The notes beneath the pieces were generated by a model, which did not search any database, was not told the origin of the DNA, and saw nothing but the letters and a program-made list of their open reading frames with translations. DNA of 64,000 nt from Planctomycetota bacterium (lineage in GTDB: Bacteria; Planctomycetota; Planctomycetia; Pirellulales; Thermoguttaceae). Where the stretch lies: NCBI GenBank assembly GCA_029550925.1, contig JAKPGL010000183.1, positions 31,619-95,618 of the forward strand, in the 5' to 3' direction. Made by a program: the position numbers and the translations under genes. Below are positions 9,913 to 18,646 of this stretch, one piece after another (position 1 is the first letter of the stretch; each line of letters starts with the position of its first letter).

Positions 9913-10680
9913 ATGCTGGTTCGCCAATTGGTTGGCTTGGCGATTGTTGTGGTAGGGGTTGGCGGTCTGTTGGCCCTGGGCGGCTTGGCGCCGACAGGTT
10001 CGGGACCATGCCCTGGAGGGATTTCCGGTTCCTGCGGGGCGAAAGGAACGTGTGGGACTTCGGCATGTCTGGGCTTGCCGGTCGAACTGCCCGGCTGTTG
10101 TCCAGGGACGCTTTCAGGAAAGGAGAATTCGCTCATGTTGCCTTCTTCTGCATCTTCGTCCAATCAAGGAAACCCGTCTCAATCGCCGGAAGGATCGAAG
10201 TCTTCCGCCTCTTCTTCTCTTAGCCCATCCGCGCCGGTCCGCGAAGTCCAAAAAAGCGACCAGGAGTGGCGCAGTCTGCTCACGCCGCTCCAGTATCAGG
10301 TAACCCGGCAGAAGGGGACCGAACGGGCCTTCACGGGCGAGTATTGGAATTGCACCAAGCCGGGCGTGTATCGGTGCGTCTGCTGCGGGGCGGAACTGTT
10401 TTCCTCGGAGGCCAAGTTCTTATCCAAAAGCGGCTGGCCGAGCTTCTGGCAATCCATCCGCCCAGAAGCTGTGGAAACCCAACCCGACCATTCCCATGGG
10501 ATGATCCGCACCGAGGTCTTGTGCCGACGTTGCGGGGCGCATCTGGGCCATGTCTTCGACGACGGTCCCCCGCCGACCGGGCTGCGCTATTGCATCAATT
10601 CCGCCGCGCTGCGATTGGAGGAGAAGCCTTCCGAAAAGGAACCCCTCAAAGATCAGCGGAATAGTACTTCCACCGAATGA
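9913..10680 (+). CDS. msrB: Exported peptide-methionine (R)-S-oxide reductase
   Basis: A 255-residue MsrB that reduces methionine-R-sulfoxide in proteins. Residues 1-25 are a signal/anchor ([20 protein letters not shown]), so it probably works outside the cytoplasm. A Gly/Cys-rich linker follows (Cys33, 41, 47, 52, 62, 63), then a Ser/Pro-rich stretch to about residue 108. The MsrB domain spans 112-235. It has structural zinc cysteines Cys155/158 and Cys204/207, the GWPSFW motif, and the catalytic cysteine in RYCINSAAL (Cys227). The extra N-terminal cysteines are unusual and might relay electrons or bind metal; that is inference. GAGGAG lies 8 bases upstream. Confidence 0.93.
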   Translation: MLVRQLVGLAIVVVGVGGLLALGGLAPTGSGPCPGGISGSCGAKGTCGTSACLGLPVELPGCCPGTLSGKENSLMLPSSASSSNQGNPSQSPEGSKSSASSSLSPSAPVREVQKSDQEWRSLLTPLQYQVTRQKGTERAFTGEYWNCTKPGVYRCVCCGAELFSSEAKFLSKSGWPSFWQSIRPEAVETQPDHSHGMIRTEVLCRRCGAHLGHVFDDGPPPTGLRYCINSAALRLEEKPSEKEPLKDQRNSTSTE

Positions 10681-10723
10681 AGGTATAGGCTGTTTTGGAG
10701 AGCGGATCGCCTCCGTTTTCATT

Positions 10724-10752
10724 TGTCATTCCCGCGAAAGCGGGAATCCAGT
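10724..10752. repeat. Solo dyad related to repeat family A
   Basis: The sequence TTGTCATTCCCGCGAAAGC, continuing to GGGAATCCAG, is the internal hairpin of the family A elements without their outer termini. It sits just after msrB and could act as a transcript end or be a relic. ATTCCC-N8-GGGAAT dyads of this kind are widespread in bacteria (compare the neisserial dRS3 repeat). Confidence 0.7.
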
Positions 10753-10871
10753 ATGTTGGCCGCTCCCGCGGCGGGAAAGGCCGCGTAAGAGCCGCCTCCG
10801 TGCAGCGCCGCCCGACCGTCAATCTGAAGACAGGGGGCGGCCCCGTTAGGGTCTCATTGTGTGAGAGACTC

Positions 10872-13046
10872 TTACTTCTTTGCCGGGGACGGCGGATCGG
10901 CGTAGAGTAAAAACTCCGGCTGGAAGCTCAACAAGGCCCCGAGGCCGCGAAACTGGATATAGACGTCTTCCAGAGTAGCCTCCTTGGGCCGAAGGAGCCG
11001 CAACTGGAGTATCCGATCTTTTTCTTGGGCCTCCAGGAGGATGGACCGGGGGCTGTCGCAATTGGCCTGTTGCCAGAGCAATCGGCCTTCCTGATCCGTA
11101 AGTTCGACGCTGAATTGTTCTTTCGGTCCTTCGCCCGCTACGGAAACACCCAATCGTCTGTTGGCGGGCAGGTAGAGATAATACTGGCCGACGGTACCCA
11201 ACAAGTGGATGAAGCCCCGCTGACCGCCGATAGCCGCCGGATGGCTGCTGCGAACCAATCGGAGGGTATTCAATCCCGGCAGGCCGACAATCTGGAAAAC
11301 TCCGGTCTCTGGCGCTCGGAATTCCACCGAGGTGGTCTTTTGGAAGGGCAGTTCGACGCTTTGGACCTGGCGTCCTTCCGGACTGTGGATTTCCACCCGG
11401 AGGAGTTTTCCCTGATATCGACCCACTTGCTGGTAGGCCATCTCCAACTGAACCAAATCGTTCTGTTGGGCGAAGATCAGATAGCGGGCTTCGGCTCGGA
11501 GCCGATGCGGCGGCAGTTGTTGGAGCGCGCCGGCGGCCCGCTTGTTTTCCACCACACGCAGCCGGTCCAAGGGCGCCAACGGCAATTGCCGAATCGGATC
11601 GCACGGGAAATGCCGCTCCAACCACTCCGGCCCCAGGTCATACCGGATGGTCTCTTGCCCCTTTTGCACGAGGATTTGTCCGTGGATTTCCCGCAGACAG
11701 ACGCCAGCCGAGTTTTCAAATCGGATGGGCGGTCGGCCCGCGGGATCGACGATCTGAAAGTCCTCGAACCGGACTTGGCCCACATCCTGCTCATCGCCGC
11801 TGGACGACCGGAAGACAATCGGGGCGACCGGTTTAGGCTCTGGCGACGGGTCGGCAAGCCGACACCCGGAAAACCGCACCTGCAAACCATTCACCGGATT
11901 TTGGACCACGATCCTCATCTGGCCTGCGTCCTCAAACCGACAGCCCACTACCTCCACTACGCCTCGAACCGCCTCGTCTGGGCCGCCGCGGTTGACGATG
12001 CTCAGGGAACCAGCGTTGGTCCCCCGGCTGGTGCAGTTTTCCAGCCGGATGGAAATCGGTCGGCTTGAGGCGTTCATGGCCCCTAAATAGACATGCATCC
12101 CGAAACTGGCGTTATCCTCAAACACGCAGTTCCGTAACACACAGTTGGTCAGCAGTTCTTGGGGCCGGTTCGGCTCGAAGTCGATGCCCGCTGCGGGCGG
12201 CGTGCCCCGGGTCCCCCGCATGACGACATTTTCCAGCAGAAGGTTTTCGGCCGTGATGACGCTAATGCCTTGCCGATAGTTGTTCAGGCAGACGACGTTC
12301 CGGATAGTGATGTTTCGGTTGGGTTCGCCCCGACGGCCAGCACCCAGGTACACGCCGTCGCCGCCGCTTTCAGCCAAGGTGAGGCCCTCCACCAGCACGT
12401 CGGAGCAGCCACGCAGGCTCAAGACATGCCGCCACTCGGCCTTTTCGTAGGGCGGCTGGTCATAGTCGGCCCGCCACATCCGCAGGGTGGCCCTTGGGCC
12501 GATCAGCTTCAGATGGCTTTGGTTCCAGGCGGTAAACAGGCTATCGCCTTTGCCGCGGAAAGCGCCCCGTTTGGCGATCACCTCGACGCCCGGCTCAAAG
12601 ACGATCTCCTTCTCGCCCACCAGCTCGATCTTATCGACGATCCAGGCGGTGGGCATTTTCGGGATGATCACCTTTTTGGCCTTCGACCGCAGCGCCGATT
12701 GCAAGGCCCGTGTGGCGTCCTGCGGGTCGAATCCCCACCAGGAGGCATACGCCACCGCCCGTCGGCCAGCCTCCACCTCTTGAACCGCCTCTGGATTGGC
12801 TGCGTGCAGGGCGGAATCGGCAGATGGACCGGCCTGAGCGGCAGAAAGGAGGGAGGATTTTTCCTTCGGAATCGGTTGGATGTTCGGCGGCATGGCCGAA
12901 CCGGACGAAGGATCGGCCTTCTGCTCAGCGACCGCACCCCATGACCCCGCCGTTTCCCCCTTCCCCCATAAATGGATGCTGACGCCTACCAGGATCATGC
13001 TGAACAGTGTGCAAGCAAACGGACTCGTGCAGGGTTGCTTTTTCAT
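10872..13046 (-). CDS. Secreted right-handed parallel beta-helix (pectate-lyase-fold) protein
   Basis: A 724-residue exported protein. An N-terminal signal/anchor (FACTLFSMILVGVSIHLWG) precedes a linker, then a domain starting near YASWWGFDPQDATRALQSAL that resembles the entry to pectate-lyase-like beta-helices. Repeated coils follow, each with 'NITIRNVVCLNN', 'NLLLENVVMRGT', 'NCVLRNCVFEDN' style strands (about residues 225-400), characteristic of parallel beta-helix repeats. The C-terminal third looks like beta-sandwich modules. Such proteins are commonly polysaccharide lyases, hydrolases or surface proteins; no catalytic residues can be assigned. The ATG at 13046 has AAGGAC upstream and begins the signal peptide. 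Confidence 0.8.
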   Translation of the reverse strand: MKKQPCTSPFACTLFSMILVGVSIHLWGKGETAGSWGAVAEQKADPSSGSAMPPNIQPIPKEKSSLLSAAQAGPSADSALHAANPEAVQEVEAGRRAVAYASWWGFDPQDATRALQSALRSKAKKVIIPKMPTAWIVDKIELVGEKEIVFEPGVEVIAKRGAFRGKGDSLFTAWNQSHLKLIGPRATLRMWRADYDQPPYEKAEWRHVLSLRGCSDVLVEGLTLAESGGDGVYLGAGRRGEPNRNITIRNVVCLNNYRQGISVITAENLLLENVVMRGTRGTPPAAGIDFEPNRPQELLTNCVLRNCVFEDNASFGMHVYLGAMNASSRPISIRLENCTSRGTNAGSLSIVNRGGPDEAVRGVVEVVGCRFEDAGQMRIVVQNPVNGLQVRFSGCRLADPSPEPKPVAPIVFRSSSGDEQDVGQVRFEDFQIVDPAGRPPIRFENSAGVCLREIHGQILVQKGQETIRYDLGPEWLERHFPCDPIRQLPLAPLDRLRVVENKRAAGALQQLPPHRLRAEARYLIFAQQNDLVQLEMAYQQVGRYQGKLLRVEIHSPEGRQVQSVELPFQKTTSVEFRAPETGVFQIVGLPGLNTLRLVRSSHPAAIGGQRGFIHLLGTVGQYYLYLPANRRLGVSVAGEGPKEQFSVELTDQEGRLLWQQANCDSPRSILLEAQEKDRILQLRLLRPKEATLEDVYIQFRGLGALLSFQPEFLLYADPPSPAKK

Positions 13047-13232
13047 CGGAAGTCGTCCTTTCAGGCGGGATGTTCTAGTGGTAATTTTTTCGGCCCACCC
13101 TATAGAGAACATGGGCCTCGTAACTGGGCAGGCGGAAGGGACGAAAAGGCCCCCTTCCGAATCAAGGCGGGTTTACCTATCAGTGTAATCCGCTACGGGA
13201 GCGGCGTCAAAGGCGGTCGGCGGGGAGAGGAG

Positions 13233-13427
13233 CTATTTGGGCCTTGGCTGATTGAGCACGGGTTGGTCGGACGGGGCAGAGCAGCCGAAACGCTCCAATG
13301 ACGCCGAACAACCGAAACAACCGGGACAAGACGAGACCGCCGGATTTTTCTTCCCCCTCCGGAGAAAACGCCGCACCAGATAGACGGCCGCCGCAAGAAT
13401 CATCGCTCCGACCAAGACGTGCTGCAC
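13233..13427 (-). CDS. FeoB-associated Cys-rich small membrane protein
   Basis: A 64-residue protein with one N-terminal transmembrane helix (VLVGAMILAAAVYLVRRFL), a basic stop-transfer stretch (RRGKK) and a cysteine-rich tail with CPGCFGC plus one more cysteine. This architecture and its place 126 bp downstream of feoB match the FeoB-associated Cys-rich membrane protein family, thought to assist ferrous iron uptake. It starts at GTG 13427, supported by GGGAGG 8 bases upstream. The same region can be read in other frames, but only this one gives the helix plus CxxC layout. Confidence 0.75.
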   Translation of the reverse strand: MQHVLVGAMILAAAVYLVRRFLRRGKKNPAVSSCPGCFGCSASLERFGCSAPSDQPVLNQPRPK

Positions 13428-13553
13428 AGAACGAGCCTCCCAGAACGTATTTCACTGGAAACCATTTTAGACCGTCCGGTCAAGGCCCCGCCTTACGCCG
13501 GAACGATCGAACAGAACGTATCCCATATTATTGCCGCCGGGCGGCGATAGAGT

Positions 13554-15911
13554 TCAAATACCTGCCGCTCGACTGGCCAGTTGATAGGTCAGCACGGCGC
13601 CCAGATAGGCCAACGTGGTCATATAGGCGAAGACGAAGATCGGCCACCGCCAGGAGCGGGTTTCCTGTCGGATGGCGACCAGCGTAGCGGCGCACTGGGC
13701 GCAAAGCGTGTAAAAAACCATCAGTCCCAAGGCGACCGGAAGGTCGAAAAGTTTCTGCTCCGTCCCTTCCCAGACGGCCGACCGAAGGCGTTGGTGCAAT
13801 TGGGTCATCGCTTCGGGATTTTCAGGGTCCGTAGGACCGACATTGAAGACGACCCCCAGCGTGGCCACCACCACTTCGCGGGCCGGGAACGAGGCCATCA
13901 CTGCCATCCCGATCCGCCAGTCCCATCCGGCCGGTCGAAACACCGGCCCCAATAGCCGACCTATCCGACCTAATAGACTTTGCCGTTGGTAGGCGCCCAA
14001 TAGCTCGGCCCGCAACTGTTCGATCTGTTGGAGAAAGGATTCCGGGACATGTCCCTCCGGTAGTTGCGACACTTGGAAACTGGCTTCCTCCAGCAGGGGT
14101 TCTAAGGGGAGTTGGGCGGAAGCCAGTTGCTCGGCCAGATCGGCCAGGGCCGACTTGGCCGTCCCGGCGGCTACGGGGCTGCCGTCCGGCGTCTGGGCAA
14201 GCCAATGGTGAAGTTGGCGGCCCAATTGTTGCGTCTGGCTAACAAAAGGCCCTTCGACTTCCTCCGGTCGATGGGGGTAATACAGGGCGGCCCAAACCAG
14301 AATGGACGTGGCCAGGATGATCGTGCCCGCACAACGCAAAAACACCCAGCCACGCTCCACCACCCGATATACGACCGTCCGAACCGAAGGCCATTGGTAA
14401 CTGGGCAGTTCCATGAAAAACGGCGGCGTTGGCCCCGTAAACCAAAACCGCTTCAAAAGCCATGCGACCACCGCCGCCGCCGTTACGCCCAATAGATACA
14501 TCGCCCCCAACACCAGCCCTTGCAGATGCAGCAGACCACCCAGGTAACTTCGCTGGGGAATAAAAGCAGCGATCAGCATCGCATACACCGGCAAACGGGC
14601 CGAACAGGTCATCAGCGGCGCTACCAACATCGTGGTCAATCGGGCGCGTGGTTCTTCGATGACCCGCGCCGCCATCACGCCCGGCACCGCGCAGCCAAAC
14701 GACGAAAGTAACGGAATAAAACATTTGCCGCTCAGCCCCACCCGCATCATCCAACGATCCATCAAATAGGCCGCCCGGGCCATATAGCCGCTATCTTCTA
14801 ATATCCCAATAAACAAAAACAGAATCAGTATCTGCGGCAAAAAGGCGAGTACCCCGCCCACACCCGCCAGGACTCCATCGACCAAAAGACTCCGCAGCGG
14901 CCCTGCCGGCAAATGGACCTGGACCATTTGCGAAACCCATTGTACCGCCGCATCGATGCCGGCCATGGCCGGCGCCGCCCAGGAAAACACCGCCTGAAAT
15001 ACTCCCGCCATCACCGCCGCAAACACCCCCAGCCCCCAAAACCGGTGCGTCAGCAGCCGATCCAACCAATCGGCGGCTGTCCGGCCCTCTCTTTCTGGCC
15101 GATGAACCACCGCTTGCACCGTCTGGTTGATCCACTGGTAGCGGGCCGTGGTTTCCACATCGGGCAGCACAATCCCGGCTTCCGCCAGCCGAGCTTTGGC
15201 CGACGACAATGCCGTCGCCTCCGGCCCATCCGACTCAGACAAAAAAAGTCTTAGCAAATCATCGGTCGGGTCCAATAAGAGCCGGGCAATCAGCGGTCGC
15301 GGCCACGACCTGCCCTCCCACGCTTGGGCCAATCGGTCCACTTCCTCCCAAAAACGTTCGGGCAAAGGACTGGAAATCGGACGAACACCTTGCTCAATTA
15401 CCCGCGCTAACGCCGCCTCCAAAGCAGTAATCCCTTCCCCACGTTTGGCCTGGGTGGACACCACCGGCACCCCCAACCGACGTTCCAACTCCACAACATC
15501 GATCCGAATCCCCCGACGCTGGGCCAGGTCGATCATATTCAACGCCACTACCGTCGGCAGGCCAAACTCCAACACCTGAGAAACCAAATACAGATTCCGC
15601 TCCAGGTTGGTCGCATCGACGATCAATATCACCCCATCCGGCGATGCAACGCCCGGAGATCGGCCCAGAAGCACCTCCACGGCAATCGCTTCGTCTCGGC
15701 TCCGAGCCGAGAGGCTGTACAGGCCGGGCAGATCGACCAGTTCAAACCGTCGGCCTTGATAAGAAAAAACGCCGGTCTTCTTCTCGACGGTTACCCCCGG
15801 ATAGTTGCCCACCCGCTGATGCACCCCCACCAACGCGGTAAAAAGCGTACTTTTCCCGGTATTCGGATTGCCCAACAGGGCGATGGTCAAAGGGGGCTTT
15901 TCCGAGGGCAT
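13554..15911 (-). CDS. feoB: Ferrous iron transport protein B
   Basis: A 785-residue inner-membrane Fe(II) transporter with an N-terminal G domain. G1 is GNPNTGKST (residues 14-22), the G3 region is DLPGLYSL, and the NMID-type G4 is in ALNMIDLAQ. A helical spacer follows, then the polytopic core with paired gate regions (VLAFLPQILILFLFIGILEDSGYMARAA; SFGCAVPGVMAARV). A polar insertion of about 90 residues lies in the C-terminal half, before the last helices. The ATG at 15911 is used because the upstream in-frame extension (to 15974) runs into a family A repeat and is not coding. It is separated from feoA by that element. Confidence 0.97.
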   Translation of the reverse strand: MPSEKPPLTIALLGNPNTGKSTLFTALVGVHQRVGNYPGVTVEKKTGVFSYQGRRFELVDLPGLYSLSARSRDEAIAVEVLLGRSPGVASPDGVILIVDATNLERNLYLVSQVLEFGLPTVVALNMIDLAQRRGIRIDVVELERRLGVPVVSTQAKRGEGITALEAALARVIEQGVRPISSPLPERFWEEVDRLAQAWEGRSWPRPLIARLLLDPTDDLLRLFLSESDGPEATALSSAKARLAEAGIVLPDVETTARYQWINQTVQAVVHRPEREGRTAADWLDRLLTHRFWGLGVFAAVMAGVFQAVFSWAAPAMAGIDAAVQWVSQMVQVHLPAGPLRSLLVDGVLAGVGGVLAFLPQILILFLFIGILEDSGYMARAAYLMDRWMMRVGLSGKCFIPLLSSFGCAVPGVMAARVIEEPRARLTTMLVAPLMTCSARLPVYAMLIAAFIPQRSYLGGLLHLQGLVLGAMYLLGVTAAAVVAWLLKRFWFTGPTPPFFMELPSYQWPSVRTVVYRVVERGWVFLRCAGTIILATSILVWAALYYPHRPEEVEGPFVSQTQQLGRQLHHWLAQTPDGSPVAAGTAKSALADLAEQLASAQLPLEPLLEEASFQVSQLPEGHVPESFLQQIEQLRAELLGAYQRQSLLGRIGRLLGPVFRPAGWDWRIGMAVMASFPAREVVVATLGVVFNVGPTDPENPEAMTQLHQRLRSAVWEGTEQKLFDLPVALGLMVFYTLCAQCAATLVAIRQETRSWRWPIFVFAYMTTLAYLGAVLTYQLASRAAGI

Positions 15912-15941
15912 ATCGCGTTTTTTCAGAAAAAAGAGAAAAAG

Positions 15942-16135
15942 GTAACATTTTAGCCGAATACAGTACCTTGTCATTCCCGCGCAAGCGGGAATCTAGGCTT
16001 CTTGCAGCCGCTACTTGGGAGGAATAACAACGTAGTCGCCTCACAGGACCCTGGATTCCCGCCTCCGCGGGAATGACAACCTTGGGCCAATTTCGCTCTA
16101 AAATCAGCCTCCTCTGCATTCGGCTGAAATGTTAC
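15942..16135. repeat. Family A MITE-like element, copy 1 (between feoA and feoB)
   Basis: A 194-bp element with terminal inverted repeats GTAACATTTTAGCCGAATAC (15942-15961) and its near reverse complement ending at 16135. Inside are two outward ATTCCCGC dyads (15972-15993 and 16055-16076) around a core with CTAGGCTTCTTGCAGCC. AGAGAAAAAG flanks it on both sides (15932-15941; 16140-16149), compatible with a target duplication. It lies inside the feo cluster, so feoB transcription must pass through it. Confidence 0.85.
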
Positions 16136-16320
16136 AGAAAGAGAAAAAGGAAGTCTTTCCTGTATTCACCTCCTGCCCCACGAAGACGCCCGCCTTCTTC
16201 CGTTCGACATTTCCCTGGGATGGAGAAGCGTCTGTCAGACGGCAATCTATTGGTCCATCGGCCCCCAAGCCGGTAAAGACCGGCTTCCCACCCATGAGGC
16301 GCGAAGCGTCTCCTACGAAC

Positions 16321-16632
16321 CTACCTGCCCCTTCGCCGCCAACGAAATCTGCCGAAAGAAGAAACTCCCCCTCTCGAACCCGCACCGTCCGCACCAGGCA
16401 GCGGTTGTTCCGGCTGGACCAGCACCTGCACCCCCGGCCCGCAACGGAGGCAGAGTTTGTGTCCGTCGATCTGTAAGATACAGGGATTGCCGCACCGAAA
16501 CACCTCGAACCGACGCCCCGGACGAAGTCCCAATTCCCGGAGTCGATGAATCTCGGCAGGTGGGCCGTCCATCGCTTCAATCCGAACCCATCGGCCTTCT
16601 GGACAACATGGAAGGGGGATCAAGGGATTCAT
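16321..16632 (-). CDS. feoA: Ferrous iron transport protein A (SH3-like)
   Basis: A 103-residue cytoplasmic partner of FeoB. Residues 10-75 match the FeoA SH3-like domain: IHRLRELGLRPGRRFEVF, then GNPCILQIDGHKLCL and a final strand VQVLVQP. An extra Arg/Gly-rich tail of about 25 residues follows the domain; it may be a real extension. It starts the feo cluster, about 60 bp downstream of a Fur-type palindrome. No clear Shine-Dalgarno sequence precedes the ATG. Confidence 0.9.
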   Translation of the reverse strand: MNPLIPLPCCPEGRWVRIEAMDGPPAEIHRLRELGLRPGRRFEVFRCGNPCILQIDGHKLCLRCGPGVQVLVQPEQPLPGADGAGSRGGVSSFGRFRWRRRGR

Positions 16633-16689
16633 AAAGGGCGGGGATTAGACGTAGGGTCTAGGAAGTACAGGGCTGTGGGAACTTATTGC

Positions 16690-16710
16690 AAATGAGAATC
16701 AATCTCATTT
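16690..16710 (-). promoter_or_regulatory. Fur-type operator for the feo cluster
   Basis: A perfect palindrome with 8-base arms AAATGAGA / TCTCATTT around ATCAA. The core TGAGAATCAATCTCA resembles the 7-1-7 Fur box. It lies just downstream of the -10 box, about 58 bp before the feoA start, so iron-loaded Fur would block transcription. Confidence 0.8.
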
Positions 16711-16717
16711 ATTCTCT

Positions 16718-16745
16718 ATTCTATCTTTTTCGGGAGTTTCTTCAA
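16718..16745 (-). promoter_or_regulatory. Sigma70-type promoter of feoA
   Basis: On the minus strand TTGAAG (16740-16745), a 16-base spacer, and TAGAAT (16718-16723). The Fur palindrome begins 8 bases after the -10 box. Confidence 0.6.
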
Positions 16746-17185
16746 GCCTGGATTTCCCAAAATGGCGACAACCATGACCGGAAGCCGCCTTCTTGGTGGG
16801 GGAAAAGGCTATGAGAAGGCCAGAACCAAAGATCAACCTAACTTATTGCAAACGAAGAAGTTGCCTTTTTCCAAAATTCCACGGGAGACAACTCCCTGGA
16901 ATACATCAGGCCCCCTGGTTCGTGCGACGTTTTTTCCTCTTCGGGAGGGACATTTCCCCCCGCGAGGTTCTCCTTCCCTTTTTCTTCGCTTGCCGATAAC
17001 CGGTTTTCCGCCTAGATTAAAAAGAAGGATCGGGAAATATCCAGGGCCTCCTCTCCCCAGGGGGGTGTTGACGCTCTGCCTCCCGATGGGGAGAAAAACC
17101 GGTCCGCTGGGAGGTTGGGGCTCCCCACTTTCCTCTGCCACACAGAAAAAACCTTTTGCGACTGTTCTAGGGTGGATCAGGTACG
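16746..17185. other. Intergenic region between feo promoter and kinase gene
   Basis: No supported coding sequence. AACTTATTGCAAA occurs both beside the Fur box (16680-16692) and at 16841-16853. The rest is C/G-run rich with short dyads of no clear role; the kinase promoter must lie here but no good hexamer pair stands out. Confidence 0.4.
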
Positions 17186-18058
17186 ATGGGACTTTTGGAT
17201 CGGCTCAAGTCGGCTTTACGGTTGAATCGAGTGGATGTCAAAGAGCGGTTTGAGCTTCTACGGGAAGGGATTGCCGGGACGATGTCGAAATTCTACATGG
17301 CCCGGGATCGGAAAACGGGCCAGATTGTGGGCCTGAAAATCCTGGACCCGAAAAAGACCGCCGCGGTGGAAGAACGTTTCAAAGGGCTGGGCAAACCCAG
17401 CGAAGGCGAAATTGCCATGCTCTTTGATCATCCCTATATTGTCAAAACTTTCGAGTATGGTTTAACCACGGATGGCTGCCAGTATTTGGTCATGGAATAT
17501 CTGGGCGGACCGGGGCTGAACACGGTGTTGGCCACCCGGGCCCCCTTGCTCGAAGGCAACCAGGTTCGCTACATCCGCCAGGCGGCCGAGGCGGTGGACG
17601 TGGTCCATAAAGTCGGTTTTATCCATCGGGATATTTGTCCGCGGAACCTCATCCTGACCGAAGATTGCCAGACTGTGAAATTGACCGATTTCGGGCTTTC
17701 GGTCCCGGCCACCCCACCGTTTATGCAGCCCGGCAACCGCACCGGAACGCCCAACTACATGGCCCCTGAACTGGTTCGCCGATTCCCCACCGATCAGCGG
17801 ATCGACGTTTTTTCTTTCGGCGTAACCGCTTATGAAATTTGCACCTATGAGTTGCCCTGGCCCCGCGGCAGTACGGGAATGGCTGCCATGACCCATGATC
17901 AACCCCCCGCGGACATCCGCAAATATCGCCCGAAGATCCATCCCCGGCTTGCCGAGGCCATCCATTGGTGTATCCAGTCCGATCCCCACCAACGGTGTCC
18001 CTCGATGGAGAAGTTCCTTCAGGCCATCCGACGGGTGGACTCCATAGACCAAAAGTAG
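17186..18058 (+). CDS. Serine/threonine protein kinase, cytosolic, with atypical catalytic loop
   Basis: A 290-residue protein that is essentially one kinase domain, with no transmembrane helix or sensor domain. It has the ATP lysine in VGLKIL (Lys51), the catalytic-loop aspartate in HRDICPRN (Asp149), DFG (168-170), the GTPNYMAPE activation segment and the DVFSFGVTAYEI helix. Two features are unusual: the glycine-rich loop is degenerate (REGIAGTMSKF), and the usual lysine of HRDxKPxN is cysteine. It may be active with altered kinetics or specialised. It starts 1.1 kb upstream of a PII gene on the same strand; the gap is 216 bp. Confidence 0.9.
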   Translation: MGLLDRLKSALRLNRVDVKERFELLREGIAGTMSKFYMARDRKTGQIVGLKILDPKKTAAVEERFKGLGKPSEGEIAMLFDHPYIVKTFEYGLTTDGCQYLVMEYLGGPGLNTVLATRAPLLEGNQVRYIRQAAEAVDVVHKVGFIHRDICPRNLILTEDCQTVKLTDFGLSVPATPPFMQPGNRTGTPNYMAPELVRRFPTDQRIDVFSFGVTAYEICTYELPWPRGSTGMAAMTHDQPPADIRKYRPKIHPRLAEAIHWCIQSDPHQRCPSMEKFLQAIRRVDSIDQK

Positions 18059-18274
18059 GTTTTCTGCTACGATTCTTCCAAGAGGCGTCTAGCCATACGG
18101 CCGCCGGCGGGGGGGGGGAAGGCCCCTCTACTCGCCTCCAGGAAATCACCTGGGGCTGGTGCCGGCGGAGGAGGGGTTTTGTCGATCGGTTCCCCTCTTG
18201 CCGGTGAAGAACCCGTTCGGTCTGCCTTGGGAAGGTGTTGATCCGCCGCATTTCCCCAAACAGGTGCTGTTGCC

Positions 18275-18622
18275 ATGAAACTGATCATCGCCATCGTCCA
18301 ACCCCACCGACTCGAGGCCATCAAGGCCGCCTTGGCCGAGGTCGAGGTCTTCCGATTGACCGTGATGGATGTCCAAGGGTTCGGTCGGCAACGGGGACAG
18401 ACGGAAATCTACCGGGGCCTCGAATTCACGGTCGATCTGGTCCGAAAAGTGCAACTGATGATCGGCGTCAACGACGAATTCGTCCAGCCGACCGTCGAGG
18501 CCATTCTCAAAGCAGGCCGATCCGGATCAAGCGGCGAAATCGGCGACGGCAAAATCTTCATCCTCCCCCTGGAAGACTGCATCCGTATCCGAACCGGAGA
18601 ACGCGGCGGCGAGGCCATCTAA
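18275..18622 (+). CDS. glnB: PII-type nitrogen/carbon signalling protein lacking the uridylylation tyrosine
   Basis: A 115-residue PII protein that would form a trimer sensing ATP/ADP and 2-oxoglutarate. It aligns without gaps to GlnB at the start: MKLIIAIVQP, the GFGRQRGQTEIYRG T-loop base and VRKVQL. Tyr46 is present, but position 51, the tyrosine uridylylated by GlnD in proteobacteria, is phenylalanine (YRGLEF). The C-terminal GDGKIFILPLEDCIRIRTGERG box is intact. Without Tyr51 it cannot be controlled by classical uridylylation. No amtB or glnA is adjacent; the nearest upstream gene is the atypical kinase. GlnK is an equally possible name. Confidence 0.93.
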   Translation: MKLIIAIVQPHRLEAIKAALAEVEVFRLTVMDVQGFGRQRGQTEIYRGLEFTVDLVRKVQLMIGVNDEFVQPTVEAILKAGRSGSSGEIGDGKIFILPLEDCIRIRTGERGGEAI

Positions 18623-18646
18623 CAGCGTCTGGAACAATTCCCCCAT

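Noticed and set aside
15912..15974. An N-terminal extension of FeoB
   Set aside because: The extra residues come from a family A repeat; the same peptide-like string appears at other copies of the repeat.
15972..16076. ATTCCCGC dyads considered as CRISPR repeats
   Set aside because: Repeats are not regularly spaced direct repeats with unique spacers, and no cas gene is present; they are inverted dyads within a mobile-type element.
17462..18052. Open frame antisense to the kinase
   Set aside because: The plus-strand kinase has intact HRD and DFG motifs over the same bases.
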